64,000 nt of DNA from Akanthomyces muscarius (taxonomy: Eukaryota > Ascomycota > Sordariomycetes > Hypocreales > Cordycipitaceae): contig NC_079243.1 of assembly GCF_028009165.1 (NCBI RefSeq), positions 3,286,001-3,350,000 on the forward strand, written 5' to 3'. A program made the translations under genes and the position numbers. The notes under the pieces were generated by a model, which made no database searches, was not told where the DNA came from, and saw nothing but the letters and a program-made list of their open reading frames with translations. Positions 1 through 12,100 of the stretch are shown here, in pieces (position 1 is the stretch's first letter; each line of letters begins with the position of its first letter).

Positions 1-1394
1 CAGATTCTGGATATCTTCTAAGCAGATTCAGTGTCGATATGGACATTCTGACCAAGAAAGTGCCAACAGCATTACATAATACGTTCTATTATACTGTTGG
101 GGCTATAGTTCAAGTTGGAATCGCCCTATCGGGCGCATCGTATATGTCTATACTTGTCCCGGCTCTGATATTGGTACTTTTCTACGTCCAGCGATATTAT
201 CTTCGGACATCGCGTCAGCTCCGGCGTCTAGATCTTGAAGCACAGGCTCCCCTTGTTAGCGCTATACGGGAAGCATCTGACGGTCTGATTTATACCCGCG
301 CTTATGGGTGGCAAGCACCTATCTTAGAGCGCAGCTTCCATCTATTAGATGAGTCGCAGAGGCCGATATACCTGCTATTCTGCGCACAGCAGTTTCTTGG
401 TCTTGTGTCAGATATTCTGGCTACTTTCATTGGCCTTGTATTAGCGATACTCACACTCTATGTCAAGAGTGGTGCTACCGCTAACTCCGCTGGCCTTTCA
501 TTCCTGGCGATTGTGGTCCTAGGTGGGTGTTTCAATGAGTCCATCATGGCCTGGACCAATCTAGAAACTGCGATCGGATCTCTGAAAAGAATGAATGAAT
601 TCCTTGAAAATACACCAACTGAGTCCGACGATGGCACAACGGAACTGCCCAAGGAGTGGCCTTTCAGCGGTGAGATCGAGCTCCAGAATGTCACTGCTCG
701 CTATAGGGCCGACGAAACCGCGCAAGACCCTGTTTTACGAAACGTTTCTGTCAAGATCTCGCCAGGGCAAAGGTTTGGGCTGATGGGTCGAACAGGTAGT
801 GGTAAATCATCGTTTCTGTACGCATTGCTTGGTTTTCTTGACTATGACGGCAAGATCATGATTGACGGCATCGACCTCGCCACAGCCCCGCATGACGAGC
901 TGCGAGCTCGAATCATCACTATATCCCAGGACCAAGTTGTGCTAGATGGCTCAATTCGAGACAATCTGCTTCCGTTCGACAAGTCGTGGGGTGGTGCGGC
1001 GGCTAAGTTCGACGAGAAAGACGAGGAAGCTAAGAGAAAAGATATGATTGCTCGAGAGACGCTAGTACGCTTATATATTTGGGATAAGCTTGGTATAGAT
1101 GGGCTGGATGCTAAGCTAGAAGACGTTGGCTACTCTCACGGCGAGATGCAGCTACTATGCATCGCGCGGGCTGTGGTGCGTCGTCGGCTAACCGGCAGCA
1201 AGCTGCTCCTAGTAGACGAGGCGACGGGTAACCTAGACCGTTGGCGCGACCAAACTGTACGGCAGCTAATAGAGGAGTACTTCCGAGGGTGCACAATCGT
1301 TGTGGTAGCCCATCGTGAGGAGAGTATCGCAGACTCGCATGTTGTGGCGCGGATGTCGGATGGCGAGATGGGGGCACCTGAAGTCTTTCACTAA
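1..1394 (+). CDS. ABCC-type ABC transporter, C-terminal half (5' end outside window)
   Basis: This is the second transmembrane domain and second nucleotide-binding domain of a full-length multidrug/conjugate-type (ABCC) exporter in the plasma or vacuolar membrane. The first ATG is at 39, but the frame is open to the left edge from base 3, and those upstream codons match the same region of the paralogue at 9120-13487 (a DSG...FS.DMD stretch), so the gene continues off the window. The NBD shows Walker A (GRTGSGKSS, bases ~787-813), a Q-loop in ISQDQ, a non-canonical signature YSHGEMQ instead of LSGGQ, Walker B LLLVDEATG, and the switch His in VVAHREES. By eye it is about two-thirds identical to the last ~447 residues of the downstream transporter, with many silent third-position differences, so the duplication is not recent. 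Substrate cannot be told from sequence. Confidence 0.93.
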   Translation, partial: DSGYLLSRFSVDMDILTKKVPTALHNTFYYTVGAIVQVGIALSGASYMSILVPALILVLFYVQRYYLRTSRQLRRLDLEAQAPLVSAIREASDGLIYTRAYGWQAPILERSFHLLDESQRPIYLLFCAQQFLGLVSDILATFIGLVLAILTLYVKSGATANSAGLSFLAIVVLGGCFNESIMAWTNLETAIGSLKRMNEFLENTPTESDDGTTELPKEWPFSGEIELQNVTARYRADETAQDPVLRNVSVKISPGQRFGLMGRTGSGKSSFLYALLGFLDYDGKIMIDGIDLATAPHDELRARIITISQDQVVLDGSIRDNLLPFDKSWGGAAAKFDEKDEEAKRKDMIARETLVRLYIWDKLGIDGLDAKLEDVGYSHGEMQLLCIARAVVRRRLTGSKLLLVDEATGNLDRWRDQTVRQLIEEYFRGCTIVVVAHREESIADSHVVARMSDGEMGAPEVFH

Positions 1395-2828
1395 ACATAG
1401 TTTCACTAGAGCAATTTTTTTATACGCTATTCATTTTGTCTTCCTGCGCTTCCTATTTCGCAATAACTTCTCTCTGCTGCTCTGCGGTATTTTTGCGATG
1501 TCACACTTAGATGGTCCCGATTTCATTCAAAGATTGGTAGGTGCTTCTCCGGTCCTGTCCCACATGGTCAACAAGTAGTTTCAATAAGTTCAGTACTGAC
1601 GAGACGTCAAAGCCACGATCCAGTGTGATTGGCATCTGTAACATCCCGTTCACGCTGTGCTGGGTGGCGAAGCGGCTGGTGGCTCGCGTCGTGACACACT
1701 GGGGACTGTTTTTTTTCTCATGGTTGTTCGATGTACTTGCTTGCTTCCCAGGGCTTACTGCCGTAGATCATAGGCCTCTACGACTCTGCTCAGCGACACA
1801 GGGTGTGGCTGCTCTGTCTCAGTCGTCCAACGGAGGAGTGTAAGCGCGGTTGTCACTGGTATCGCCGTCTTTCCAAACGAGCACGAAGGTCACCCGTGCA
1901 CATGAATGTGGCAGTACGCAGCATTAGGCCTTTTCTTTCATCAATTTACTTCTTCTAGATTTCTTAGCTCGAAGCTACCCGCTCGCGCTATTCATGCCGC
2001 CGCTCGTCAGCGTGGCGGTGTTGGGTCAAGACATTGCTAGCATTGATGTGACCCTGTGTTAGTCGAGTCACCCACGTCCGCAAGTAAAAGTTCTGACACC
2101 AGAACGCTTTCTGCTCGCGCTTGTGGAGATTTTCGCTCCGCTATTCGCTAGGTTGATGCACCTTGTACTCGTCGGCGCATCTCTACCGCTCGCTATTGGC
2201 TGGCGCCTTGTGCAGGTTGACTGATGCAGGCTCGGCGCTGGCGAGCGGACCGGGCCTACGAGGGCATGGAGGCATCACCGTCCAACACACACTGAGGGCT
2301 AATGCAGTCTAATGATTTCCTCGCATTGCCGTAGCAGGGGTCTGGAGAGAGGCTACAAAAGTTCCCACGGTCGAGACCACCAATGCGCGCGACGGTTGGG
2401 ACAGTGGCAACATTTCCTCAATCGGCTAGGTACTGCGTTGACATCAAGAACCGGCATACCTACCGCACATACCAGTACATTGTATTAAACAGGAATCCTC
2501 CTTTTTAAGTGGGATTTACGGATACGCATATTATGAGTTGCACGTCAGAGTGCACGTTCTCCGCACTGTGCAGCTGCCAACGTGTGTAGACCTCGGTTTT
2601 ATTCTCTTTTTCTTTTGCAAGATTAATTCTTCTTGGCAGATTGAATGCTAAGCGTGGCATTTCTTGGAAATGCACCTGACGTGATTGCACTTGGAACAAG
2701 CATAAAGTAGTGCTAGACTTGATCAAGACAGCGGAAGCATCGTGCTAAAACATCGTGTCGAGTCCTGTGCTCCTATTCTGTCCTACGAAAGCTTCGGACC
2801 ATGTCGGCAGTAAGTAGCCACTAGTATT
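1395..2828. other. intergenic, no gene seen
   Basis: This is 1.4 kb between the stop of the first ABC transporter and the stop of the minus-strand DUF4246 gene, so both 3' untranslated regions fall here. Between about 1975 and 2215 a loose motif related to CGCTCGC(GC)TATT recurs in degenerate copies, which may be a decayed repeat. No ORF in either strand has recognisable protein features. Confidence 0.6.
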
Positions 2829-5527
2829 TCACTTGCGTCGCCTACTTTTCGTAGAAGTTCGATGTCGGTCACCCACAGGATGTCGCTTCCTGGCTCTCGT
2901 CTCAGTCTCTGCGGGCGCTCCATTCACCAGCCGCTCAGGGAGTTCGCTTGGCGATGGAAGCGGACTGCCCCTGTCATGTGTTTCTTCTCCTGGCTGTGCG
3001 TTCAAATTCAATTGTGCGGCGCGCAATTGTTCAGTGTACAATTGATCGGAGATCTGTTTTTGAGCGTTGTCTTCAATTTCAGACTGGTCTTGGTCATCAT
3101 GGTCAGACTGCTCCTCACTGGTCTGGTCTTGGTCATTTTGGTCCTGGGCAATTTGTGCCTGGGGCATTGGTACCTGAAGATTCGCTGTCAGGTTGGTCTG
3201 TACATGGGAATGCTGTGGCTGGAAGTTTTGCGCCTGGCTGTTTGAGGCCTGTATGGCTTGTGCTTGGCCGACTGGAGTCGGGGCATTTTGCGTTGGGCCA
3301 TTCTGCGCTGGACCACCAGTTGCCGCGCCATTTGGTTCCTCGTCGTCAGACTCAACATCATCTTCTTCTCCCTCTCCCGGAGCCCAAACCAGATCCCCAG
3401 TACCGTTGACTACAGAGTTGACAGCGATGAGACCCGACTCCTCTGGCTCGGCGTGGTCCAAAGGTATGGAGCTGGAGGATTTATGTCTATACCAGGGGCG
3501 AAGCCGACTCGGTACACCATATATTCGCAAGTGGTTAAGTGCCCGAATGATGGTGCTGTGCTCGTCTAGAGCCTTTTGTCTCATCTTTGTCGCCGCCTCG
3601 ATTCGGATCGGCTTCTCTTCTTGAACTTGCTCGGGCGAGTTGTCACGCGCGAAACGTACGCGATTATTCGATCCGCCATTAGAGTCGCCATTCGGCGCTT
3701 GCCCGGGCTCCTCAGCTTCTTCTCCCTGCTGTATAGAGTGCCCGCAGCCTTCGCCGATGGCAAAATCGACAAAGAGCATCTTAATTTCGAGGGGAATTTT
3801 GTGCTGCCAACAGAGAAAACCGAGTCTAGCGGCTTCCCACCACCACGACACGCTCTGCGGTGGCACATGCCGTGTTGAGCAGACACGGTAGTGGGGGTCT
3901 ACGAGATGTATAGCAAGGAACTGCAGTCGACCACGTTTTGACCCGTCTTGAAGATCCATTCGCAACTTGTGCTGAAGGGTATTTGGAAACGTCACCACCC
4001 GTCCCTCAGGTAGGCTGACGCTCCCCAGCTCCTGAAAATGCGGCGAAAGGGAGTATCCAGACACTGGTGAAGGGGCAGAAGTGCTAGGTTGTACTCTCCC
4101 CACAACAGCCTCTCCCGTCCGACTCTTCTTTTTTATTTCGGAACGAAAGAAGATTTTCCCAGAATTATCTTTCAAATTTTCTTGGCGCAGGCACACCAGA
4201 GTGGTAGCGACGATGCGTTCGTTGCGATTGCCATTGAGACCCCATTCAAAGCGCCATGAGTCTTCAGCTGGAGTAGATCTGTCCGAACCAGTTTCCAGAT
4301 TCGCCAACTCCACGTGAACCTGCAACCCTTTGTCTTTAAACCCCTGACTTAGGGACACACTGTCGTAAAGCCGTTTCACATTTGCGTATTCTCCATTCAA
4401 GGCCAGCGCAGGACTCCAATCTGAGTTCTCAGGGGGTTCCTCGGTTCCAGTGCCAAGAGTGCCTTGTATCCATTCTGAAAACTTGTTGAATTCAACAGCA
4501 CAGGAGCAAGAGCCACTGGTGGTACCAATACACGCGTTGCAGCGTCTGTCTGGCGACTTGATTCGCGACCCGTTTCTTTGAAGCGATTTGTAAAGTAAGA
4601 CCTGATTCCACTCTGGAATCGACTCGGCTATCAAATTCTCTATAGCGGAGTACAAGGGCTTGTGTCGGAGAGGGTGCAGGTTGTTGATTGGTGACAAAAA
4701 CTTCACCGAGTTGCCCTCTCCTGTGAATCTGACATCTGCTGCAATCCATTCTGATTTTTTGGAGTAGTATTGCATTTCGCCACTCCAGTGGTCAGCGTCC
4801 CAAAAAGGTCGTGGTGGGATGATCCCACCGCCGATACTGCTCGTGACATTCTCCAGATCGATGGCCCGGCCATCTGCTCGAATAGGCGATCCCGCATAGA
4901 TAAATGGATACAGCCAAGGAGATATGGAACGCTTTCCGGTATTTGTAGTCAGCTGTTTGAATAGATGCGTATCTCTCAGCCGATCTGATTTGCAGACGCG
5001 AGATGCAGAGTCCAAAACAAAGATCCGCTTTGAAGAGGTGTACACTTTTGCTTTCTCCATCAGCTCAAAGAGGCACCAGTCCCATAGTTCGTGGTCGGTA
5101 AAATAGCTAGAAAGGGCTAACACCTTCCATCTTCTCATGGCAGGGAAACTGAAAACGTCGGCCTGCCAATTTTCCTCCTCTGTGAGGTCATTCATGAGCC
5201 GGAGCATAGCGAGCTCGGGAGAGCTCAAGCGCTCCTGCTTCCACATGCCAAAACCGTGTGAAAATTGGATGTTGGGGTGACGCTCGAAATTGATGGCCAC
5301 GTGGATTCCTGGAACATGGCGCGGTCCGCCAGTATTGTTGCGCTCAGCGAGATCCTCTCCGTCGAGGAAGCTTGGATAAGTTCGCTTCAGCTTTACTCTT
5401 TCCACTGCAGTATTGGCTAACGGTCAGTGACTAATTTCTTTCTGGCACAAAGCGGTTTCTCGGGAAGCATACCTCGTCCGTGATCAAAATACAGAAGCAC
5501 GTCTGATGCAGATGCAGAACTAGCCAT
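2829..5527 (-). CDS. DUF4246 domain protein with low-complexity, basic C-terminal tail
   Basis: Two exons on the minus strand: 5473-5527 (ATG at 5527) and 2829-5404. The intron starts GTATGC and ends CTGCAG; together they encode 876 residues. The internal GTG at 5405 is not the start. The fungal DUF4246 pattern is recognisable throughout: an N-terminal block with MLRLMNDLTE...NW, an FVLDSASRVCKSD stretch, INNLHPLRHKPLY, an ERIVATTLV block at ~415, then LGSV.LPEGRVVTFPN..QHK (~485-500) and FLAIHLVDPHYR. From memory, the family has WHVEG before N(E)xIxATAL; here the equivalent is WRFEWG (~402), so the His is replaced by Arg. About 250 extra C-terminal residues are acidic, then Q/N-rich, and end in a Lys/Arg-rich, possibly nuclear-targeting tail. 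A Cys cluster (CNACIG...CSC) lies near residue 310. Biochemical function of the family is not known to me. Confidence 0.88.
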
Positions 5528-7614
5528 CGTGAGAATGGGGTGCGCCGGGCGCAACGGCTGGATTGGGGCAAATTAGTTTGCGCCGTTTCAAATGATGGTT
5601 AGCTTCGCAAGTATGTTATCAGACGCGTCTTTATTGAGGAAATCAGGACCTAGGGGAATTCCCGTTGTATTTTTGACGGTACTCGCTTCAGGTTTGAGTG
5701 CAGCTGGTTGCCTCTGTCGACATTTCTGTAATCTGCCAGGCGGCAGGGGGGACACCTGACCTGCGCCGAGCCTATCCTAGGGCGATTCGCGGTGTCATTT
5801 GAGCTAGTCGTTATGGGCCTTGCCTCTTCCACTGTGGTGCGTCTGCTAGGGCGACCGGATTACAGCTATACCTACGCCAGCCTCATAAATTCAGTCCTAC
5901 TTCTACGTGGGAATTGAACTCGAAGAGTCTTTCTGGCGCGGATATCGCTTATGAGCAACTAGAACCTAAACCTTGAAGTCGGTAGAGCGGACTCTAGAGG
6001 AAACTAAATCGGGCTTTGGCGCGAAAGCTCGTCTCCCGCTGACAACGGCGTAAGCACATACCAGTAGCTGGCGATATGTACAAGCATGTGTCCCTCTCTT
6101 TGATGCTTGTCGCCCGTGCAGCTACGCAGAGCAATCCAGAAATTTATACTGGGCACTAACACGGGGTAGATGATGAACTTTTCAGTTCTGCTTCGAACTG
6201 AGCAAGCTTGGTAGGTATGCACAATTGACTCGAGAGCTTTGTTGCTCCACTGAACTTGCCTTGACATCCTAGCTGGCAGCAGAAACGGGTTTCTTGAGAC
6301 ATGGTTTCTGTACAGAGGACGGAATGGGGACTTGTACTATTACACTTGCTATTCAGGGCTGTCACACAGCATCGCATGTATCGGAGCACACGTTGATCTA
6401 ACTAGTGGGTGGCAGATTCCATAAAATCTGTACATTCAACGCTTGATTAGCATGCTGCTTATGGGTGATCACTGGTGGGTAGCATGGCAAATGGCAGCCT
6501 GTAACCTGGACGGAGCAAAAGTATTCCGTTGTTCGGGGGATAGAAGATGAGGGGTACACTTTGCTAGATTCTGCGCCACCAACAGAAGAACCCTACCACA
6601 AATTGAAGCTGTAACTACGTCGAATCGTACACCCATCAACGGGCACAAAATGCTCGTACCTGATTGTCGGATATTATTATTGATGCACCTTTCAAAACTT
6701 TGACGATATGCTCTCAATATACTAGTGAGCTGGGAAGCCGCGCTGCTAAGTGAATTTGAGAGGGCAGGCCATGGTGGCAGCGAGATTCGCGCCCTCCGCG
6801 TCTGCCCTCGGCTGCTGACCGAGCGCGATCAACCAGCAAACACCCGCGGCAATGTTGCCAAAAATATTTGCTGTCAGCTCACCCATTTGCCAAGTTTCGA
6901 CAGAAGTTCGAGGGCATTCGAGTACGTATTAGTGAGACCTGCCTGGCAGGCTGACATCCGCCACCTGCGAAGTGATGGAGTGCTCCATGAGAGGAAGCAA
7001 CTGTCCCCATTTCATGTCCCCCGAACCGCCCAACATGCAATCCCACACCAGTGTCACCATACACGCTGACGGGTCTCTTGACCGCGGGCGGGATCCTTTG
7101 CAAGCAAGGCAAGCGGGCCTCATCCTCCTGCTTTAGGCTAGTTGCAGAACTGTATCCTCCGTCTCCTTCCCAGAACACAAGCGACGATTTCGACCGACGG
7201 AAGCTGAACCATGAAATCAGAATAAACATTTCGAAGAGGAAAGATTTGTCTTCTCCCTTGCCAGCCACAGTGACCTGGCGGCACGCTCGAAAAGGTGGTG
7301 GGCATAAACTCAAACACGTCCTAGGCTGTGCATGCGTGGCGTACTCTTGTTATACGTAAACATTCTGGGCTAACATCTCGGCCGAGATACCTATTGCGTA
7401 CTATCGCCCGGCACCACCGTCCACATCAGCCAGTTTGTGGTCCCCCGCTCGCCCATCAAGTAACGTTAGTTATTAATTACTCAGCATGCAATGTCCTGGC
7501 TACCACATTGCATACTGCGAAATACTTGCCAGCCATGTTGCCCCGGTAGTGTTGCTACAGGAAACTCTCTCCTTCCAACACCGTTGCCACAAGAAGAGCC
7601 GTCCACCCGAAACA
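5528..7614. other. intergenic, no gene supported
   Basis: This is 2.1 kb upstream of the minus-strand DUF4246 gene. All frames are broken by stops and the short ORFs have no motif, signal or plausible splice pattern. A stretch near 5976-5995 resembles a tRNA D-arm but has no matching T-arm. The DUF4246 promoter presumably lies at the left end. Confidence 0.55.
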
Positions 7615-7786
7615 ATGAGTTTGAAACTGGCAATCCTGTGCATGATGGCTGCTAGCCCATCAGTGCTTAGCGCTCCCCGTCCTAGTAAGACAAGTACCCG
7701 CGGCGTCACCTAAACACTAATCCTGACGCTCGCTAGATGGTGGCCAGGCTTGGGCCGTCGAACCTCCCACTGTAAACGCCAGATAG
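7615..7786 (+). CDS. possible very small secreted peptide gene with one intron
   Basis: ATG at 7615 opens a 23-codon exon whose product begins like a signal peptide: MSLKLA, a hydrophobic ILCMMAA core, and an LSA-like cleavage site. It is followed by a textbook fungal intron at 7685-7736 (52 bp; donor GTAAGA, CTAAT/CTGAC branch region, acceptor GCTAG). Splicing joins a second exon (7737-7786) and gives a 39-residue product, about 20 residues after cleavage. There is no Cys, so it is not a typical disulphide-rich effector. Without splicing the frame ends at 7713. This is inference from pattern only; a chance ORF in a gene-poor spacer is a real alternative. Confidence 0.3.
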
Positions 7787-9119
7787 GCACAGGGAATTCC
7801 CAGCACATGATTCTCCTTCGATTTCCTGGGCCGGGTTGCGAGTCAAGAGTCCAATTGCTTGCTGAACAATGTGTGGGATTTTACACTAGCTACAAATAGA
7901 ATGGGCATTCACATAGGCTTTCTCTCTCGTAAAACATAGCCGCCACGCGATGAAAACATTCTAATTACACGCAGTCTGAACTGATCCTGTTCAACCTGAC
8001 GGAGGGGTAACGGAAGTCGAACCGTGGCACCCTCCAGCCGCCTGCAGTATCCCCCCTTTGCTGACATCGAAACGCAAGTGCAGAGCTTTCCGGTACATAC
8101 AGGCTTGTACATGCAACTATCAAGGAGCAGCAAGACATGTCCTCTCCGCCCGGGACTCGTCCCGAGAGCGCACATGCATTGCATTGCTAGGCGCAGAGCT
8201 GTCAGGTTTCGGCAAATGGCAAGGCCCCCGTAAAAAAGGGTCGTGGCCAGCACTCAGCGCGACGGCGCTCGAGAAAACGTACTGTCCAGCTGCCCACCTG
8301 ATGAAGGCAGGCACATGTTCGAGAGAGTTGGGTGAGCCAGCGAGCACACGGCTTCCGCAGGACCGCAGCGCATTGTCTGGGCTCCGGGGCAGCTCTGAGT
8401 TGGCCCCAATGAACCCATGCGTCCACGCTTGAGGCAGACCCCCACTGCAACGCTCCTTGCTTCCCGTCAAAAGTCCAGAGCGCCCTCCATCCTCGACAGC
8501 CCCAGTGGCATATGCCTTCGGGAAGCGGCCATTGGTCCCCCGATCTAGCGCTATTTGACCCTACCTGGCATTAGCGGGCCTTAGCGGGCGTCAGCCTAGC
8601 GCCATCAAATCTGCACGCCGACAGCCCCGAGCACCACCACCTCCGCCATCCGTCCAACCATCCGGCCACCCTGCTTCTGCCCACTGCCCACTGCCCATTG
8701 CCAGCCGATTGTCCTCCTGCCCCGCCCGCGACATTGACCTGGCTGGTGGAGAAATTGGAGCCTGCTTTGTGCTCTTTTAGGGAGGTGCTTGGAGGGAACC
8801 ACGGATTTCGTGACCAGTCGCCGCTGGCTCCGTATCGGTGTCGTGACCCGCCACCCGCTCTCCCCCAGCTGGCGCCAACGATGTGCCAGCACCCAACCAA
8901 CCAATTTGCCAGCCACATCGCCCTCTGCTGTCCTTGTGTTTTTATCCACGCGTCGGCTGCTTCGACACGGCGACTGGATTTGTGAACACTTACTTGCTCA
9001 TTGGATCTGCTATATCTCTTCCACACCTTGTTGTCACTCACATCGCTGCGCAAGTCCGCGCGTGTCGTCGCTCGTCAAGCTGACCACCGCTGCCGCCAGC
9101 ACTGGCGCGAGAGACCACA
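7787..9119. other. intergenic, upstream region of the second ABC transporter
   Basis: No coding region is seen. A short TTAGCGGGC-type motif is doubled at about 8572-8590, and a CTGCCCA motif is repeated three times at about 8678-8700. The last few hundred bases probably contain the promoter and 5' leader of the ABC transporter that starts at 9120. Confidence 0.55.
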
Positions 9120-12100
9120 ATGTCGCTACCAACAGACAGTTACTGGTGGCCGCCAGCCTTCCAGATCATTGATTTCAGCTTGAAGTTCGAGGAAACCATG
9201 TTTGAAATTCTTCCCTCGTCCTCTTTTTTGTTTTTTGGAGCGGCTACCTACTTGTACTACCGCTGTCAACCTGTATATATCCGTGACAGCCTACTGCTAT
9301 GGATCAAGCTTGTGAGTGCTCCCATCTATTCCGGCGGTCTGCAGTTCTCCAGCCTAACTTGATCGATGTTTCTAGGCCGTTGCTGCCGTACTTGTCGGCT
9401 TGCAGCTTGCCAGCATGGTGCTTCGATTGACCCACAAGCATTACCGCACCGAGACCACATCAGCGGCTAGTTCCCTCGACCTGGCTGCTTCCCTGGGACT
9501 TTGTGCAGTCCTGTATATAGAACACCGGCATGCTATCAGATCTTCAGCCTTCCTCGCCCTCTACCTGGGGCTATGTCTGCTTCTAGATGCCGCCGAAAGC
9601 CGGTCCTACTTCCTGAGAGACCTCGCTCCGCTGGGCGGCATCACAGCCGCCATGGCTGCCACACGCCTGGCCCTTCTCATCGTCGAGGAGATTCCCAAAC
9701 AGCACCTCATTATCGATCCAGAAGTTCGTGAGGCTTCCACCGGCGAACCAACGAGCGGCTTTTGGTGTAGGACTTTCTTCTTCTTTTAGGTCCCATGTTC
9801 CAACTCGGATACCATGGCATTTTAAAGATAGAGGGTCTTGTAAGCATCGGGATTGAATTCTCTTCTGCCCGATTATTCGCGGGCTTATCGAAGCGATGGA
9901 AAACTTCCAACCAGCCCAGGCGGCATTCGCTATTCCTGGCTTGTTGCTGGGAGTGGAAAGGGGCCCTCTGTGCAATCTTGATTCCCCGTCTAATCCTTAC
10001 CGGCCTCACATTCTCTCAACCTTTTTCCATGCAAAAAGTTGTTGAAGCGATTGCAGATGAGAGCATTGGAGTTGATGAAAGCGGCGGTCTCATCGGCGCC
10101 ATCACTCTGACATTCGCTGGCGCTGCACTTTGCCGCGCCGTATCTAAGCACATGACTATTCGACTACTTACCCGTGTCCGAGGTGGCCTTCTTTCACTCC
10201 TCTTGGATAAGAACATGAAGCTTAAACTGTCGGACGCCAGGAAAAATGCCATTATTACTCTGATGAGTGCTGATTTTGATGGCATCGCTGATGGGCTACC
10301 CTCTTGCGTGGAAATTCCTTTCACCTTTCTTGAGACGGGTCTAGGAATGTTTTTACTTACAAGATTCGTTCAGCAGTCTAGTTTCGTTATCGTCTTCCCA
10401 CTAATATTTGCCACTTTTATCGGCATTGTGTGTGGCAACTATATGAGGGCGGCGCAAAGGAAATGGAACGAGAGCATCCAAACTAGGGTGACAAAAACTT
10501 CTCGAGTCTTGTCCCAGCTCCCCGCCATCAAGATGCTTGGTCTTGGCCCCAAAACTACTGAGTTTGTTCAGTATCTTCGAGCTCATGAAATTGAGGCATC
10601 TAGAAGTTACCGAGCTATTCAGTCTGGAATGATCTGCTCGGCTACCTTGGCGGACCTTCTGTGTCCAACTATTCTGGTCGCAGCAGCCCTGTTCTGGGGC
10701 GCTCTTGGAGACGTCATATACCCCTCAATTATCTACCCTACTCTCGCTATTGTGGCGCTTGTTCAGACCCCTCTTGCGGCGCTTTTCCGCTTTTATCCAG
10801 CCGCATTGACTACCTTGGGATGCTTTGAACGGATCAGGGAGTTTCTCTGTCACGAGGAGCATCGAGATCCCCGTGTACTTCAAAATCACGTTCCGAATGA
10901 GGTCGGAGCGGAACAGTCAGCTCACCAGCACGGGTTCTCAGAAACGACAGAGAAAGCGGTGCGACGATCACTTGCTATAGTTCAGTTCGACGGCGTTAGC
11001 CTGACTATATTGGGTAATGATGCGCCTATTCTTAAAAATATCAACTTCACACTTCTGCCCGGCTCAATGACGGCGCTTTTTGGCCCAACAAGTTCTGGAA
11101 AGACAAGCTTCATAAATTCCATACTTGGCGAAGTTGAAATCTCAAAGGGCATCCTCTATGTTGATGACATTGCCATAGCATTGGTGGGACAATCGACCTG
11201 GCTACCCAATGTCTCGATTCTGGAATGTATTATTGGAACTTGCAAGTATGATGAAGTGTGGTTTAGAACGATTCTGACTGCGTGCAATCTTCTCCAAGAT
11301 ATCGCCCAACTTCCGGGCGGCGTCAACTACGTGGTCGGCAGCGATGGTGTGGCCCTGAGTGGCGGACAACGCCAGCGAATCAGTATCGCGAGAGCTGCTT
11401 ACTGTCGCGCCAAGTTGGTCCTGCTTGACGACTCGTTCAACGCATTGGACCGAACGACCGCCAATGCCATACTTTTCAATCTGTGTGGTGAAAATGGTCT
11501 CTTCCGACAGTCAGGAACAGCTGTGGTAGTTGCCAGCTACTTGCCAGAATGTCTGGACATTGCTGATAATCTCATTTACCTAGATGGAAATGGCGATTTT
11601 TCCTACCAAGCTGGACAAGGAAGTAAGGCATTTCGCTCTCAGATTCTGAATTTATTGCGTCACGAGGCCGCTCTCGATGAGAAAGCCGAGGCTGCCGACA
11701 AAAAGGCGACGGTGCAGCCGAAAGAAAATGTTACGCAGCCAGCTGCACAACCAGTCGAGGATAAAAAGCGGCAACGGGGCGACAAGACCCTGTACCTATT
11801 TTGGCTGCGTGAAGTCGGGCCTGCCATTTTTGTAACTTGGCTCTGTCTCATTACCATACATGGAGTATTGGATGGTTTTCCCCGGATCTACTTGAAGATC
11901 TGGGTGGATAAGGCACCAGGCAATAGGCTCTATTTCATCGGATACGCACTTTTGCCAATTGTATGCGGCATATTCTGCTTCGTGGGGATCTTATTTTTGT
12001 TTAACAATATGTGCCCACGTTCAGCACTCAGCCTCCACGAAAAACTTGCCAAAACCGTCATGGTATCGACCCTCGGCTTTTTGAGCATGACCGACTCAGG

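Noticed and set aside
5970..6045. tRNA-like D-arm sequence (AGTCGGTAGAGCGGAC)
   Set aside because: No matching T-arm or acceptor stem could be found within tRNA length on either strand.
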